A stretch of DNA of 64,000 nucleotides, from the NCBI RefSeq assembly GCF_005670685.2, contig NZ_CP062008.1, forward strand, positions 1,054,001 to 1,118,000. The letters run 5' to 3'. A program made the position numbers and the translations under genes. Within the stretch, counting starts at the first letter, position 1, and every line of letters starts with the position of its first letter. The stretch comes from Mycolicibacterium mucogenicum DSM 44124. Its GTDB lineage: Bacteria; Actinomycetota; Actinomycetes; Mycobacteriales; Mycobacteriaceae. Positions 35,503 through 42,555 of the stretch are shown here, piece after piece. The notes beneath the pieces are model-generated. The model made no database searches. It saw nothing but the letters and a program-made list of their open reading frames with translations, and was not told the origin of the DNA.

Positions 35503-35856
35503 CTATTTGGCGTTCGGGCAGGCGATGTCGACGTAGACGGTGTTCAGACCACCAGGCTCCATCGTCATCATGGTGACGTCGGACGCCGTCACCGTGACTT
35601 TCAAGCCGGAGATGCTGGCGACCTTGCACTCGGACAGCGGAACATTCGGGTGTCCCTCAAGCCAATTGATCGACACGTCGTATCCCGCCTCTTGCAGCTG
35701 CTGAACGGCGATGCTGGCTGGTCCGTTGCCGGGGGTGGGCAGGATCTGGGAGTTGGCCGCGGCGTTCGGCGCGGCCGCGAGAGTCAGCGTGGCACCGCCG
35801 ACCACGGCCCAACGGATGATCTTGCCCAAGCTCAGGGTGTTGGTGGCATTGCTCAT
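35503..35856 (-). CDS. Small secreted protein, 117 aa
   Basis: Signal peptide at residues 1 to about 34 (IIRWAVVGGATLTLAAAPNAAANS) followed by a mature part of about 83 residues: ASIAVQQLQEAGYDVSINWLEGHPNVPLSECKVASISGL ... VYVDIACPNAK, with two cysteines likely in a disulfide. The QQLQEAGYDV segment recalls PASTA-like beta-alpha folds, but homology is not established. The ATG at 35856 is preceded by GAGGAG. It is transcribed against its neighbours inside the stress island. Confidence 0.75.
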   Translation of the reverse strand: MSNATNTLSLGKIIRWAVVGGATLTLAAAPNAAANSQILPTPGNGPASIAVQQLQEAGYDVSINWLEGHPNVPLSECKVASISGLKVTVTASDVTMMTMEPGGLNTVYVDIACPNAK

Positions 35857-36035
35857 GATGTGTACTCCTCGTTTCTCGGTAGGGGCGGCAGCCCATTTCG
35901 CCGAGTAAGTGTCGGCGCGCCCCAACTTCGTTACAGCGGGTTTCCGGCGTCGTGTAACGCTCACGTGGCGGCAGCGCACTCAGTTTCGTAAGCGCCGGCG
36001 GACTTCCCGCCGCGAGGGAGCTGAAGGGGTAACCA

Positions 36036-36539
36036 ATGACCGCGACCAAGATTCGGGACTACACACTGTCAGCGATATCAGAGGCCATCGTGAGTCGAAT
36101 TGCCGGCCATCTTGCCCGCTACGGCCTTGTCGTCGTAATCGGGTGGATCGGCCTGCTGAAGTTCACTTCGTATGAGGCACAAGGTATTCAGCCGCTCGTT
36201 GCGCACAGTCCATTCATGAGTTGGATGTACGACGTCTTCTCCATCTCGACATTCTCGTCCCTGCTGGGTGTGCTCGAAGTCGGCACTGCGGTGTTGCTCG
36301 CCGTCAAGCCGTGGTGGCCGAGAGTGTCGGCGGTCGGAAGTCTGATCGCCGTCGGCTTGTTCATCGCGACGATCAGCTTTCTGTTCACCACGCCGGGGAT
36401 CGGCGAGGCGGCTGCCGGTGGCTTTCCTGCGCTGTCGATGACGGGCCAGTTTCTGATCAAAGACGTTGCATTGCTCGGGATTTCCGCATGGACATTGGCT
36501 GATGCGCTGCAGGCGGGGCGGGCGGCGAATCGTGTCTGA
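36036..36539 (+). CDS. DUF417 (RclC/YkgB-like) membrane protein 2
   Basis: 167-aa paralogue of the 34885 gene: LARYGLVVVIGWIGLLKFTSYEAQGIQPLVAHSPFMSWMYDVFS is closer to E. coli RclC than paralogue 1 (the EAQGIQPLV segment). Four helices; GQFLIKDVALLGISAWTLADAL closes the domain. AAGGGG lies 8 nt before ATG 36036. Its stop overlaps the reductase gene GTG by eight bases, so the two are translationally coupled and head a likely operon of four genes. Confidence 0.85.
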   Translation: MTATKIRDYTLSAISEAIVSRIAGHLARYGLVVVIGWIGLLKFTSYEAQGIQPLVAHSPFMSWMYDVFSISTFSSLLGVLEVGTAVLLAVKPWWPRVSAVGSLIAVGLFIATISFLFTTPGIGEAAAGGFPALSMTGQFLIKDVALLGISAWTLADALQAGRAANRV

Positions 36540-37248
36540 ACAGTCCTTCGATTTTGGCGGCCTGCGTGCGCTGTTCATCAACTGCACCCTCAAGAGATCG
36601 CCTGAGGTCAGCAATACCGAAGGTTTGATCGACATCAGCAGTCGCATCATGGTGGCCAACGGAGTCGAGGTCGAGGTGGTGCGCGCCGTCGACCACGACA
36701 TCGCCACCGGCGTGTGGCCGGACATGCGGCAGCACGGGTGGGCCACTGATGACTGGCCCGCGATCTTCGGCAAGGTGCTGGCTGCCGACATCTTGGTGCT
36801 CGCCGGACCGATTTGGTTGGGCGACAACAGTTCTGTGATGAAGCGCGTACACGAACGGCTCTACGGAGGTTCGCATCTGCTCAATGACGCCGGGCAGTAT
36901 CTGTACTACGGCCGGGTCGGAGGCTGCCTGATCACCGGCAACGAGGACGGCGTCAAGCATTGTGCGCAGAACGTGCTCTATACGTTGCAGCACATTGGAT
37001 ACACCATTCCGCCGCAGGCCGACGCCGGCTGGATCGGGGAGGCTGGCCCGGGTCCGTCCTACCTCGACCCGGGTTCGGGCGGACCGGAGAACGACTTCAC
37101 CAACCGAAACACCACGTTCATGACGTGGAACCTGATGCACGTGGCGCGGATGCTGCGTCATGGCGGCGGCATCCCGGCCTACGGCAATGTTCGGTCCGGA
37201 TGGGACGCTGGTTGCCGGTACGACTTCACCAATCCCGAGTATCGCTGA
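36532..37248 (+). CDS. Flavodoxin-fold NAD(P)H-dependent reductase
   Basis: 238-aa protein of the NADPH-dependent FMN reductase / flavodoxin-like class. FMN phosphate loop LFINCTLKRSPEVSNTEGLI near the N-terminus and the flavin-contact GPIWLGDNSSVMKRVHERL (about residues 88-106) are visible, with GGCLITGNEDG and C-terminal Trp/Tyr-rich parts typical of the subgroup. GTG 36532 overlaps the DUF417 stop. It may reduce quinones or oxidised flavins in oxidant defence; substrate inferred only from context. Confidence 0.8.
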   Translation: MSEQSFDFGGLRALFINCTLKRSPEVSNTEGLIDISSRIMVANGVEVEVVRAVDHDIATGVWPDMRQHGWATDDWPAIFGKVLAADILVLAGPIWLGDNSSVMKRVHERLYGGSHLLNDAGQYLYYGRVGGCLITGNEDGVKHCAQNVLYTLQHIGYTIPPQADAGWIGEAGPGPSYLDPGSGGPENDFTNRNTTFMTWNLMHVARMLRHGGGIPAYGNVRSGWDAGCRYDFTNPEYR

Positions 37249-37269
37249 GCGACTATGCTCCCGGTCATC

Positions 37270-37905
37270 ATGACCAGAGTCGTAGGTGACGAAGACGCTC
37301 TCGTCGCCGCGTTGAAGCGCGGCGACGAGAGCGCGTTCGTCGAGCTGGTGGATCGCCACACTCCGGCGCTGCTACGGGTTGCGCAAGGTTATGTACCTAC
37401 CCGGGAGATTGCCGAGGATGTCGTACAGGACACCTGGATCGCATTGCTCAAGGGGATCGGCTCGTTCGAAGGCAGATCCTCCTTGCGCACTTGGCTTTTC
37501 GCGATCTTGATCAATATTGCCAAGAATCGGGGTGTCCGTGAACGCCGGGACGCCGATCTGGCGGTGGTTGCATTCACCGGTGGAACCGTCGACCCCGCGC
37601 GGTTTCGTGGCACTGACGACCCCTACCCCGGGCACTGGCTGCCGACCGCCGCACCGTCGCCGTTCCCGGATAGCCCCGAGGGATCTGTCCTCGGTCAGGA
37701 ACTGATCACGGTCGCCCGGCAGGGGCTCGACAAACTGCCCGAACGCCAACGTGTCGTGGTGACGATGCGTGACATGCTGGGATTGGACTCCGACGAGGTC
37801 TGCGAGCTGCTCGAGATCACCGCAGCCAACCAGCGCGTCCTGCTCCATCGAGGCCGCGCCGCCGTCCGGCAGGTGCTCGAGGACTATCTGAGGGATACGG
37901 CATGA
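37270..37905 (+). CDS. ECF-type RNA polymerase sigma factor
   Basis: 211-aa extracytoplasmic-function sigma factor. Region 2: EIAEDVVQDTWIALLKGIGSFEGRSSLRTWLFAILINIAKNR (core and -10 binding); region 4: LPERQRVVVTMRDMLGLDSDEVCELLEITAANQRVLLHRGRAAVRQ. A long linker of about 50 Pro-rich residues separates them. No sigma-1.1 or SnoaL extension. The start is ATG 37270 or ATG 37255. It lies 21 nt after the reductase gene and overlaps the anti-sigma gene by ATGA, so sensor and sigma are co-expressed. Confidence 0.9.
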   Translation: MTRVVGDEDALVAALKRGDESAFVELVDRHTPALLRVAQGYVPTREIAEDVVQDTWIALLKGIGSFEGRSSLRTWLFAILINIAKNRGVRERRDADLAVVAFTGGTVDPARFRGTDDPYPGHWLPTAAPSPFPDSPEGSVLGQELITVARQGLDKLPERQRVVVTMRDMLGLDSDEVCELLEITAANQRVLLHRGRAAVRQVLEDYLRDTA

Positions 37906-38141
37906 CGACCAATCCGATTGACTGCAACGAACTCGTCGAGTTGGTGACGTCTTACCTCGACGGAACTCTCGATCTGGAGGACCGGGCGCGCTTCGACATG
38001 CACCTGCTCGAATGTGACGGCTGTGAGAACTACCTTCAACAGTTCCGCAGCACTATCGCGACCGTCGGCAAGATCGGTGCGGATGAGTTCGACCCCGGCT
38101 TCCGGAACCGTCTGATCGACGCATTCCGCAACTGGCGCTGA
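37902..38141 (+). CDS. Zinc-binding anti-sigma factor (zf-HC2)
   Basis: 79-aa soluble anti-sigma factor without transmembrane helix. Zinc motif His34-x3-Cys38-x2-Cys41 (MHLLECDGC) with Cys8 as probable fourth ligand, as in RsrA-type redox-sensitive ZAS proteins. Oxidation of these thiols typically releases zinc and frees the sigma factor. Overlap with the sigma gene by four bases supports partnership. It ends 15 nt before the convergent TetR gene. Confidence 0.88.
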   Translation: MTTNPIDCNELVELVTSYLDGTLDLEDRARFDMHLLECDGCENYLQQFRSTIATVGKIGADEFDPGFRNRLIDAFRNWR

Positions 38142-38156
38142 AGATTCAGGGCGGCG

Positions 38157-38783
38157 CTAGCTGGACCGCCCTCGTTTGGGTGCCGGCCCCACGGCGGCTG
38201 CCAATGCGGTATCCAACGCGTGTCGCAAGGGTGCGACATCACCACTGACGTCCGCCAGCAGCATGCCGCCCTGATAGGCCGCAAGCAGCGCGGCGGCCAA
38301 CACTGTCGGCTCGGTGCCCGGCAATAGCCCGCCGCTGTCGGCGACCCGTTGCAGAGCGTCGGCCATGACCTGTTCCCAGCGGGCGAACCCCGACTTGAGC
38401 GTCGCTCTGGCCGGGCCGTCGTCGGCGCGGTCCAGCTCATAGACGAGCGAGCCGATGGGGCAGCGGATGGGATCATCCGAGGCTGCGTGGGTGCGGAGTG
38501 CGTCGGCGCACCAGGCCCTCAGATCGGCCGCGGTGCGGACGTCGTCGAACGACGGCTGGACCGACGACAGCACCCTGTCCACCTGGAAGCGGACCACGTC
38601 GGATACCAGGTCGGCCTTGTCGGCGAAGAAGTGATACAGCTGGCTGCGGCCCGCCCCGGCGGCGTTACCGATCTCATCGAGCGTGGTGGCCCGTACCCCC
38701 TGCCGAGCGAACAATACGCACGCTGCTTCGAGGATCCGGGTCACCGTCGCACGCCCGCGGTCGGTGGACGGTTCTGTAATCAC
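38157..38783 (-). CDS. TetR-family regulator with Cys108
   Basis: 208-aa TetR repressor: HTH in residues about 12-58 (ATTLDEIGNAAGAGRSQLYHFFADKADLV), then a helical ligand domain. Cys108 in PIRCPIGSLVYEL aligns by eye with the position of Cys106 in E. coli NemR, the HOCl/electrophile sensor, though a Cys there is frequent in this branch. It is divergent from the peroxiredoxin-like gene across a 101-nt region with several inverted repeats, implying autoregulation and control of that gene. Confidence 0.88.
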   Translation of the reverse strand: MITEPSTDRGRATVTRILEAACVLFARQGVRATTLDEIGNAAGAGRSQLYHFFADKADLVSDVVRFQVDRVLSSVQPSFDDVRTAADLRAWCADALRTHAASDDPIRCPIGSLVYELDRADDGPARATLKSGFARWEQVMADALQRVADSGGLLPGTEPTVLAAALLAAYQGGMLLADVSGDVAPLRHALDTALAAAVGPAPKRGRSS

Positions 38784-38786
38784 CGC

Positions 38787-38828
38787 ACCAATGTATCAAT
38801 TGGTCCAATATCTGTACTTTGTAGTACA
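38787..38828. promoter_or_regulatory. Operator region between TetR and peroxiredoxin-like genes
   Basis: Three inverted repeats are stacked: ACCAAT (38787-38792) / ATTGGT (38799-38804), the overlapping ATTGGTCCAAT (38799-38809), and TGTACT (38813-38818) / AGTACA (38823-38828). The first two fit the TetR autoregulatory site next to its start at 38783; the third is shared with the region before DUF417 gene 1. Confidence 0.65.
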
Positions 38829-38884
38829 TTGCGACGAATGTTGCTGGCTGACAACGCCTCAGTGCCGACTGATGGGAGATAACA

Positions 38885-39430
38885 GTGGTTCTCGATGTGG
38901 GGGACAGGTTTCCCATCGACGTTGCGGTGACATACCCGGGCGGGGACGTCAGCGTCGCGCAGTTGATCGCGGCTGGACCTGTGGTGGTGGCATTTCACCG
39001 GTTGTGGTGTCCGTTCTGTCAGCAGGCTGCCCGCGACCTCGATCGTGTCAGCGACCCCCTCGCCGCTGCGGGCGCGCGCGTGGTCATCGTCTACCGCGAT
39101 GACATCGACACGGTGTGTACGTCGTGTGTGGAGCGCGGCCTGGCCGTTGACTGTGCCAGTGACCCGCGGCAGGAACTTGAGCGTGCCACCGAAGTAGGTC
39201 GTTTCTCGGTCGGCCGTTATGCCATGTTCTCGCCGATGCGCCTGATCCGCGTCTTGCGCGCGGGTAGCCGCGCGGGCAAACCCACGTCGGACGTTCTGCA
39301 GGGACGCGGCACGTTCGTCGTCGGCCGTGACGGGCGCATTGCCTACGCCCACCACGCCGTCACGGCAGCCGACATTCCATCGGTCGACGATATTGTTGCC
39401 GCGGTGCGAGCGCTCGCAGTCGATCGGTGA
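38885..39430 (+). CDS. Peroxiredoxin-like (AhpC/TSA-type) CxxC protein
   Basis: 181-aa thioredoxin-fold protein. The active-site segment VVVAFHRLWCPFCQQAARDL (Cys42, Cys45) is typical of AhpC/TSA_2-like peroxiredoxins; a second pair CTSC (Cys78, Cys81) and the Thr-Phe-Val-Val-Gly strand (GTFVVGRDGRIAYAH) follow. It probably reduces peroxides or other oxidants. GTG 38885 is preceded by GGGAG. Divergent from the TetR gene and preceded by the TGTACT-N4-AGTACA site. Confidence 0.82.
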   Translation: MVLDVGDRFPIDVAVTYPGGDVSVAQLIAAGPVVVAFHRLWCPFCQQAARDLDRVSDPLAAAGARVVIVYRDDIDTVCTSCVERGLAVDCASDPRQELERATEVGRFSVGRYAMFSPMRLIRVLRAGSRAGKPTSDVLQGRGTFVVGRDGRIAYAHHAVTAADIPSVDDIVAAVRALAVDR

Positions 39431-39525
39431 TGATCAGGCTGCCCTGCTGATCCTATTGGAGGTCATGGAAAGCTCGGTGATCTGATACTGGCGGGCGAAC
39501 TGGCCGCAGGATGATGTGCTCGCCG

Positions 39526-40116
39526 TCAGTGGTGACGGTGGTAATGCCGTGCCGCTCGCGTGCGATTGGCGCAGATGTTCTGGGTGCAGAATTTTCGGCG
39601 CGCGTCCTGCGCGACGAAAAGCATACTGCAAGAAGGGTTCTCACAACGGCGCAGCCGCTCTGACGTTGGCCCAACCAGAAAGTCGATGAGGCTGTCAGCG
39701 ATGAAGGCGACAGCAAGCTGATATGGCTGATCGGTGGGCGCGTGATAGTCGATGTCCGATGCCCAGCCGGTGGGGACGCGCACCAACTTCCTGGTCCGTG
39801 GAACATCGGCAGCAATGCGATTCACATAACTCACGGCGCCGTCATTGGGTGGCGTGCCGGCAATTTGTGCGTCGAGGATCTCGCGGATGGCCTGGCGCAA
39901 TTCGACGGTGGGGCCCATCGGTGGTGGCAACGCAGCGTCGGGCAGGCGATCTTGCTGGAGGTCCCACCACAGGCGGCAGGCGGTCTCGTTGGCGAGCAGG
40001 TCGGTGGCCGGTGTGGTCGCCGTGATGATCGTGTCGGCCAAATCCACCGCCAATGGCTCACCGGCCACGGGAAATCCGGCGTGCTGCGCGCGCTCCAGTC
40101 TCGATGTGGCCGCCAC
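39526..40116 (-). CDS. CGNR zinc-finger regulator (ABATE-like)
   Basis: 196-aa protein. N-terminal helical stress-sensor-type domain (AVDLADTIITATTPATDLLANE opening typical of ABATE proteins) and a C-terminal CGNR zinc finger: CENPSCSMLF ... RRKFCTQNICANRTRAARHY, four cysteines. The eponymous CGNR reads CANR here. Such proteins are putative transcription regulators. It is divergent from the DinB-like gene across a region with repeated TAACG motifs, likely its own operators. Start ATG 40116. Confidence 0.82.
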   Translation of the reverse strand: MAATSRLERAQHAGFPVAGEPLAVDLADTIITATTPATDLLANETACRLWWDLQQDRLPDAALPPPMGPTVELRQAIREILDAQIAGTPPNDGAVSYVNRIAADVPRTRKLVRVPTGWASDIDYHAPTDQPYQLAVAFIADSLIDFLVGPTSERLRRCENPSCSMLFVAQDARRKFCTQNICANRTRAARHYHRHH

Positions 40117-40119
40117 CGA

Positions 40120-40198
40120 ATTAACGGTAGCACTCCGTTGACAACGTTAGCCGCCATCGCGTAGAACACTAACGATAAATATCTACTACTAACGTTAG
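40120..40198. promoter_or_regulatory. Array of TAACGNTAG-like operator motifs
   Basis: The divergent promoter holds TTAACGGTAG (40120-40129), CAACGTTAG (40141-40149), CTAACGAT (40168-40175) and the perfect palindrome CTAACGTTAG (40188-40197). The repeats are the most conspicuous feature of this otherwise AT-rich gap. Confidence 0.6.
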
Positions 40199-40209
40199 GT
40201 AGGGTTCTG

Positions 40210-40779
40210 ATGAGACCTCTTGAATTGCTCTCCGGGGCCGATGCCCGACTGGTCGGCCTCGTGTCGACGTTGACGGCGTCGGACCTCGACCTGTCGAGTC
40301 CGTGCGCGGGATGGTCGGTGCGGTCGCTGCTGAGCCACACCACCTCCTCGATCGACGCCTTCGCGGCTGCCGTCGATGGCCGCGGCGGGCCGACGGAAGC
40401 GGAATTGTTCAGTGGCGCTGACATTTTGGGGTCGGACCCGTTGGCAGTTGTAGAGCAGTCGATCGGCCGTTCCCAGCGTGCATGGGCCACCATCGGTGAC
40501 TGGCAGCATCCAGTTACCACGGTGCTCGGATCGATGCCGGCGGCCGAGGCGATCAGCATCATCACCTACTCGACACTCATCCACAGCTGGGATCTTGCGG
40601 TCGCCGTGGGACGAACGGTCGAGTTCGATGACGCTGAGGCTGCGCTGGCAGAGAGCGTAGGTGCAGCACTTGTGCCCGCTCTACAACCTCAGGGCTTGTT
40701 CGGTCCGGGGGTTGATTTGGGTGGCGACGCCAGTCCGACGCAGCGGGTCATCGCCTTCGCCGGCCGCAATCCACTTTGA
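40210..40779 (+). CDS. DinB-fold mycothiol-dependent enzyme-like protein (TIGR03086)
   Basis: 189-aa protein of the maleylpyruvate-isomerase-like / TIGR03086 metal-binding group: LLSGADARLVGLVSTLTASDLDLSSPCAGWSVRSLLSHTTSSIDAFAAAVDG with metal His in SHTT, and a later THSWD-like segment (TLIHSWDLAVAVG) supplying the second His. The family includes mycothiol-dependent isomerases and transferases; the reaction here is unknown. ATG 40210 follows a GTAGGG tract. Divergent from the CGNR regulator, which probably controls it. Confidence 0.78.
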   Translation: MRPLELLSGADARLVGLVSTLTASDLDLSSPCAGWSVRSLLSHTTSSIDAFAAAVDGRGGPTEAELFSGADILGSDPLAVVEQSIGRSQRAWATIGDWQHPVTTVLGSMPAAEAISIITYSTLIHSWDLAVAVGRTVEFDDAEAALAESVGAALVPALQPQGLFGPGVDLGGDASPTQRVIAFAGRNPL

Positions 40780-40789
40780 TCCGGCTACC

Positions 40790-41665
40790 TCACCCGTTCC
40801 GCACACACCGGAAGCCGACGTGGCTCATCCCCGTATCGACCGCTTGGGGACGACGGGCCGCCGGCCGGTAGCGGAGACAGTAGCTGTCCGCGCACAGAAA
40901 CGAACCGCCCTTGATCACCCGGCGCGGTACCGGTGTGCCCGGCTGATCCGGGTCGTAACTGTCTGCGGCGCAACAGGGTTGGCTGTCACGGGTCGCGCCG
41001 TAGAAGTCGGTGGTCCATTCCCAGACGTTGCCTGCCATGTCGAACAGGCCGTAGTCGTTCGGCGGGAAGCTGCCCACCGGTGTGGTCTGGCCGTAGCCGG
41101 TGTCGGGCAGGTAGGGGAATTCGCCGTGCCAGAAGTTGGCCAGCCGTTGGCCGGGTTGTTCGGGTTCGTCGCCCCACGCGTAGGTGGCGCGGTCCAGGCC
41201 ACCGCGCGCCGCGACCTCCCACTGCGCCTCGGTGGGCAGGGCCAGCCCGGCCCACTCGGCGTACGCCGCGGCGTCCTCGAACGCCACGTGTACGACGGGA
41301 TGTTGCTCCCGATTCCGCAGCGAAGACTTCGGGCCCCGCGGGTGGTTCCAGCACGCGCCCGGCGTCCACGTCCACCACTGGCTGAGGTGACGCAGGTCGA
41401 CGGGGCCGGGCGTGCGCCGGAACACCATCGAGCCGGGTTGCAGGTTCTCCGCTGGAGCGCCCGGATAGTCCGCGGGGTCGAGCGGCCTTTCGGCCACTGT
41501 GACGTAGCCGGTGGCTTCGACGAATGCGGCGAAGTCCGCGTTGGTCACCTGGCGGGGCTGAATCCAGAAGCCCTCGACGGTGACCTCGCGCGCGGGCGCC
41601 TCCTCGGGGTAGTGCCCGTCGGAACCCAGCACCGCCGTCTGCCCAGGAATCCAGACCAAGGTCAA
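40790..41665 (-). CDS. Formylglycine-generating enzyme (sulfatase activator)
   Basis: 291-aa FGE/SUMF1-fold protein. It oxidises the active-site Cys of type I sulfatases to formylglycine using O2. The catalytic pair Cys258 and Cys263 lies in GGSFLCADSYCLRYRP, with spacing as in human FGE Cys336/Cys341; LTEAQWE-type LPTEAQWEVAARGG and NVWEWTTDFY are further hallmarks. The start is TTG 41665, which overlaps the HAD stop as TTGA, giving LVWIPGQTAVLGSDGHYPEE. Third gene of the sulfatase operon. Confidence 0.88.
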   Translation of the reverse strand: MTLVWIPGQTAVLGSDGHYPEEAPAREVTVEGFWIQPRQVTNADFAAFVEATGYVTVAERPLDPADYPGAPAENLQPGSMVFRRTPGPVDLRHLSQWWTWTPGACWNHPRGPKSSLRNREQHPVVHVAFEDAAAYAEWAGLALPTEAQWEVAARGGLDRATYAWGDEPEQPGQRLANFWHGEFPYLPDTGYGQTTPVGSFPPNDYGLFDMAGNVWEWTTDFYGATRDSQPCCAADSYDPDQPGTPVPRRVIKGGSFLCADSYCLRYRPAARRPQAVDTGMSHVGFRCVRNG

Positions 41666-42555
41666 CGGGGGAACACCTCGGCCCAGTCGGACCGCATGCT
41701 CGCCACGGTCCAGCCCTCGGTCTTTGCCAACTCCAGGACCCGTTCGGCCCCTGCGATGTAATCGAATTCGCGCTCGGCGTCGTCGTGCCGCACCAGCAGC
41801 CGGAAGTTGCGGGCGTACTCGAGCATCTCGATATCGCCGTTGGAATTGCCCGCGGCGAAGATCGGCCGGCGCCCGGTCCGGCCCCAGATTCGGGCCGGTT
41901 TCACCGGGCCGTCGTCGAGGAATTCCGGCTGGGACGTGGTGTACAGGTCGCCGTCCCGGTATTGCAGCGCAACCGAACTGCCTATGACACGCTCCGGCGG
42001 GATGCCGTACATGCTGCCGGTGACGGGCCGCATGAAATCGCGTCCGCCGCCGGAGACGATGTAGCAGGTGAACCCGTTCGCCTCCAGGTACCGCAGCAGT
42101 TCGACCATCGGGACATAGCCGCACTCGGTGTACGGACGGTCCAGCGTCGGATGCCGGACCTCGGCGAAGAATCCCGTGACCCGTTCGGTGAGCGCATCGA
42201 CGGTGATGGCGTCGTTGGCCGAAAGAATGCCGGCGGCAAGGATTTTCAGATCACTGTCGTCGCCTTCGTAGTGCTTGGTGACGGCGTCGCCGAACCAGGC
42301 CAGGTCGCCGGACACGGCCGCGGTGTACGGCTGACGTGCGGCCAGCGACGGATCGGCAGCGGCCTGAGCCGCCAGCCGGCGCACCAGGAAATCCAGCTGG
42401 ACGTACGCCGGCTTCTCGCACCACAGCGTGCCGTCGTTGTCGAAGACCGCGATGCGGTCTTGCTGCGCAACGAAATCCGGGCCTTCGGTGGTGACCCGCC
42501 CGACGAAGTCGACGATCGCCGACTTCGTCGGGCCGTTGTTCCAGGACTCCAACAC
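41662..42555 (-). CDS. HAD-superfamily phosphoserine-phosphatase-like hydrolase
   Basis: 297-aa HAD hydrolase. Motif I AVFDNDGTLW (nucleophile Asp39, acid Asp41), motif II YIVSGGGRDF, motif III Lys in DGPVKPARIW and motif IV AGNSNGDIEML are all intact, with a helical C1 cap. The gene lies between the sulfatase, whose stop abuts its GTG start, and FGE. A phosphatase for a phosphorylated or sulfated small molecule is a fair guess; the substrate is unknown. Confidence 0.87.
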   Translation of the reverse strand: MLESWNNGPTKSAIVDFVGRVTTEGPDFVAQQDRIAVFDNDGTLWCEKPAYVQLDFLVRRLAAQAAADPSLAARQPYTAAVSGDLAWFGDAVTKHYEGDDSDLKILAAGILSANDAITVDALTERVTGFFAEVRHPTLDRPYTECGYVPMVELLRYLEANGFTCYIVSGGGRDFMRPVTGSMYGIPPERVIGSSVALQYRDGDLYTTSQPEFLDDGPVKPARIWGRTGRRPIFAAGNSNGDIEMLEYARNFRLLVRHDDAEREFDYIAGAERVLELAKTEGWTVASMRSDWAEVFPR

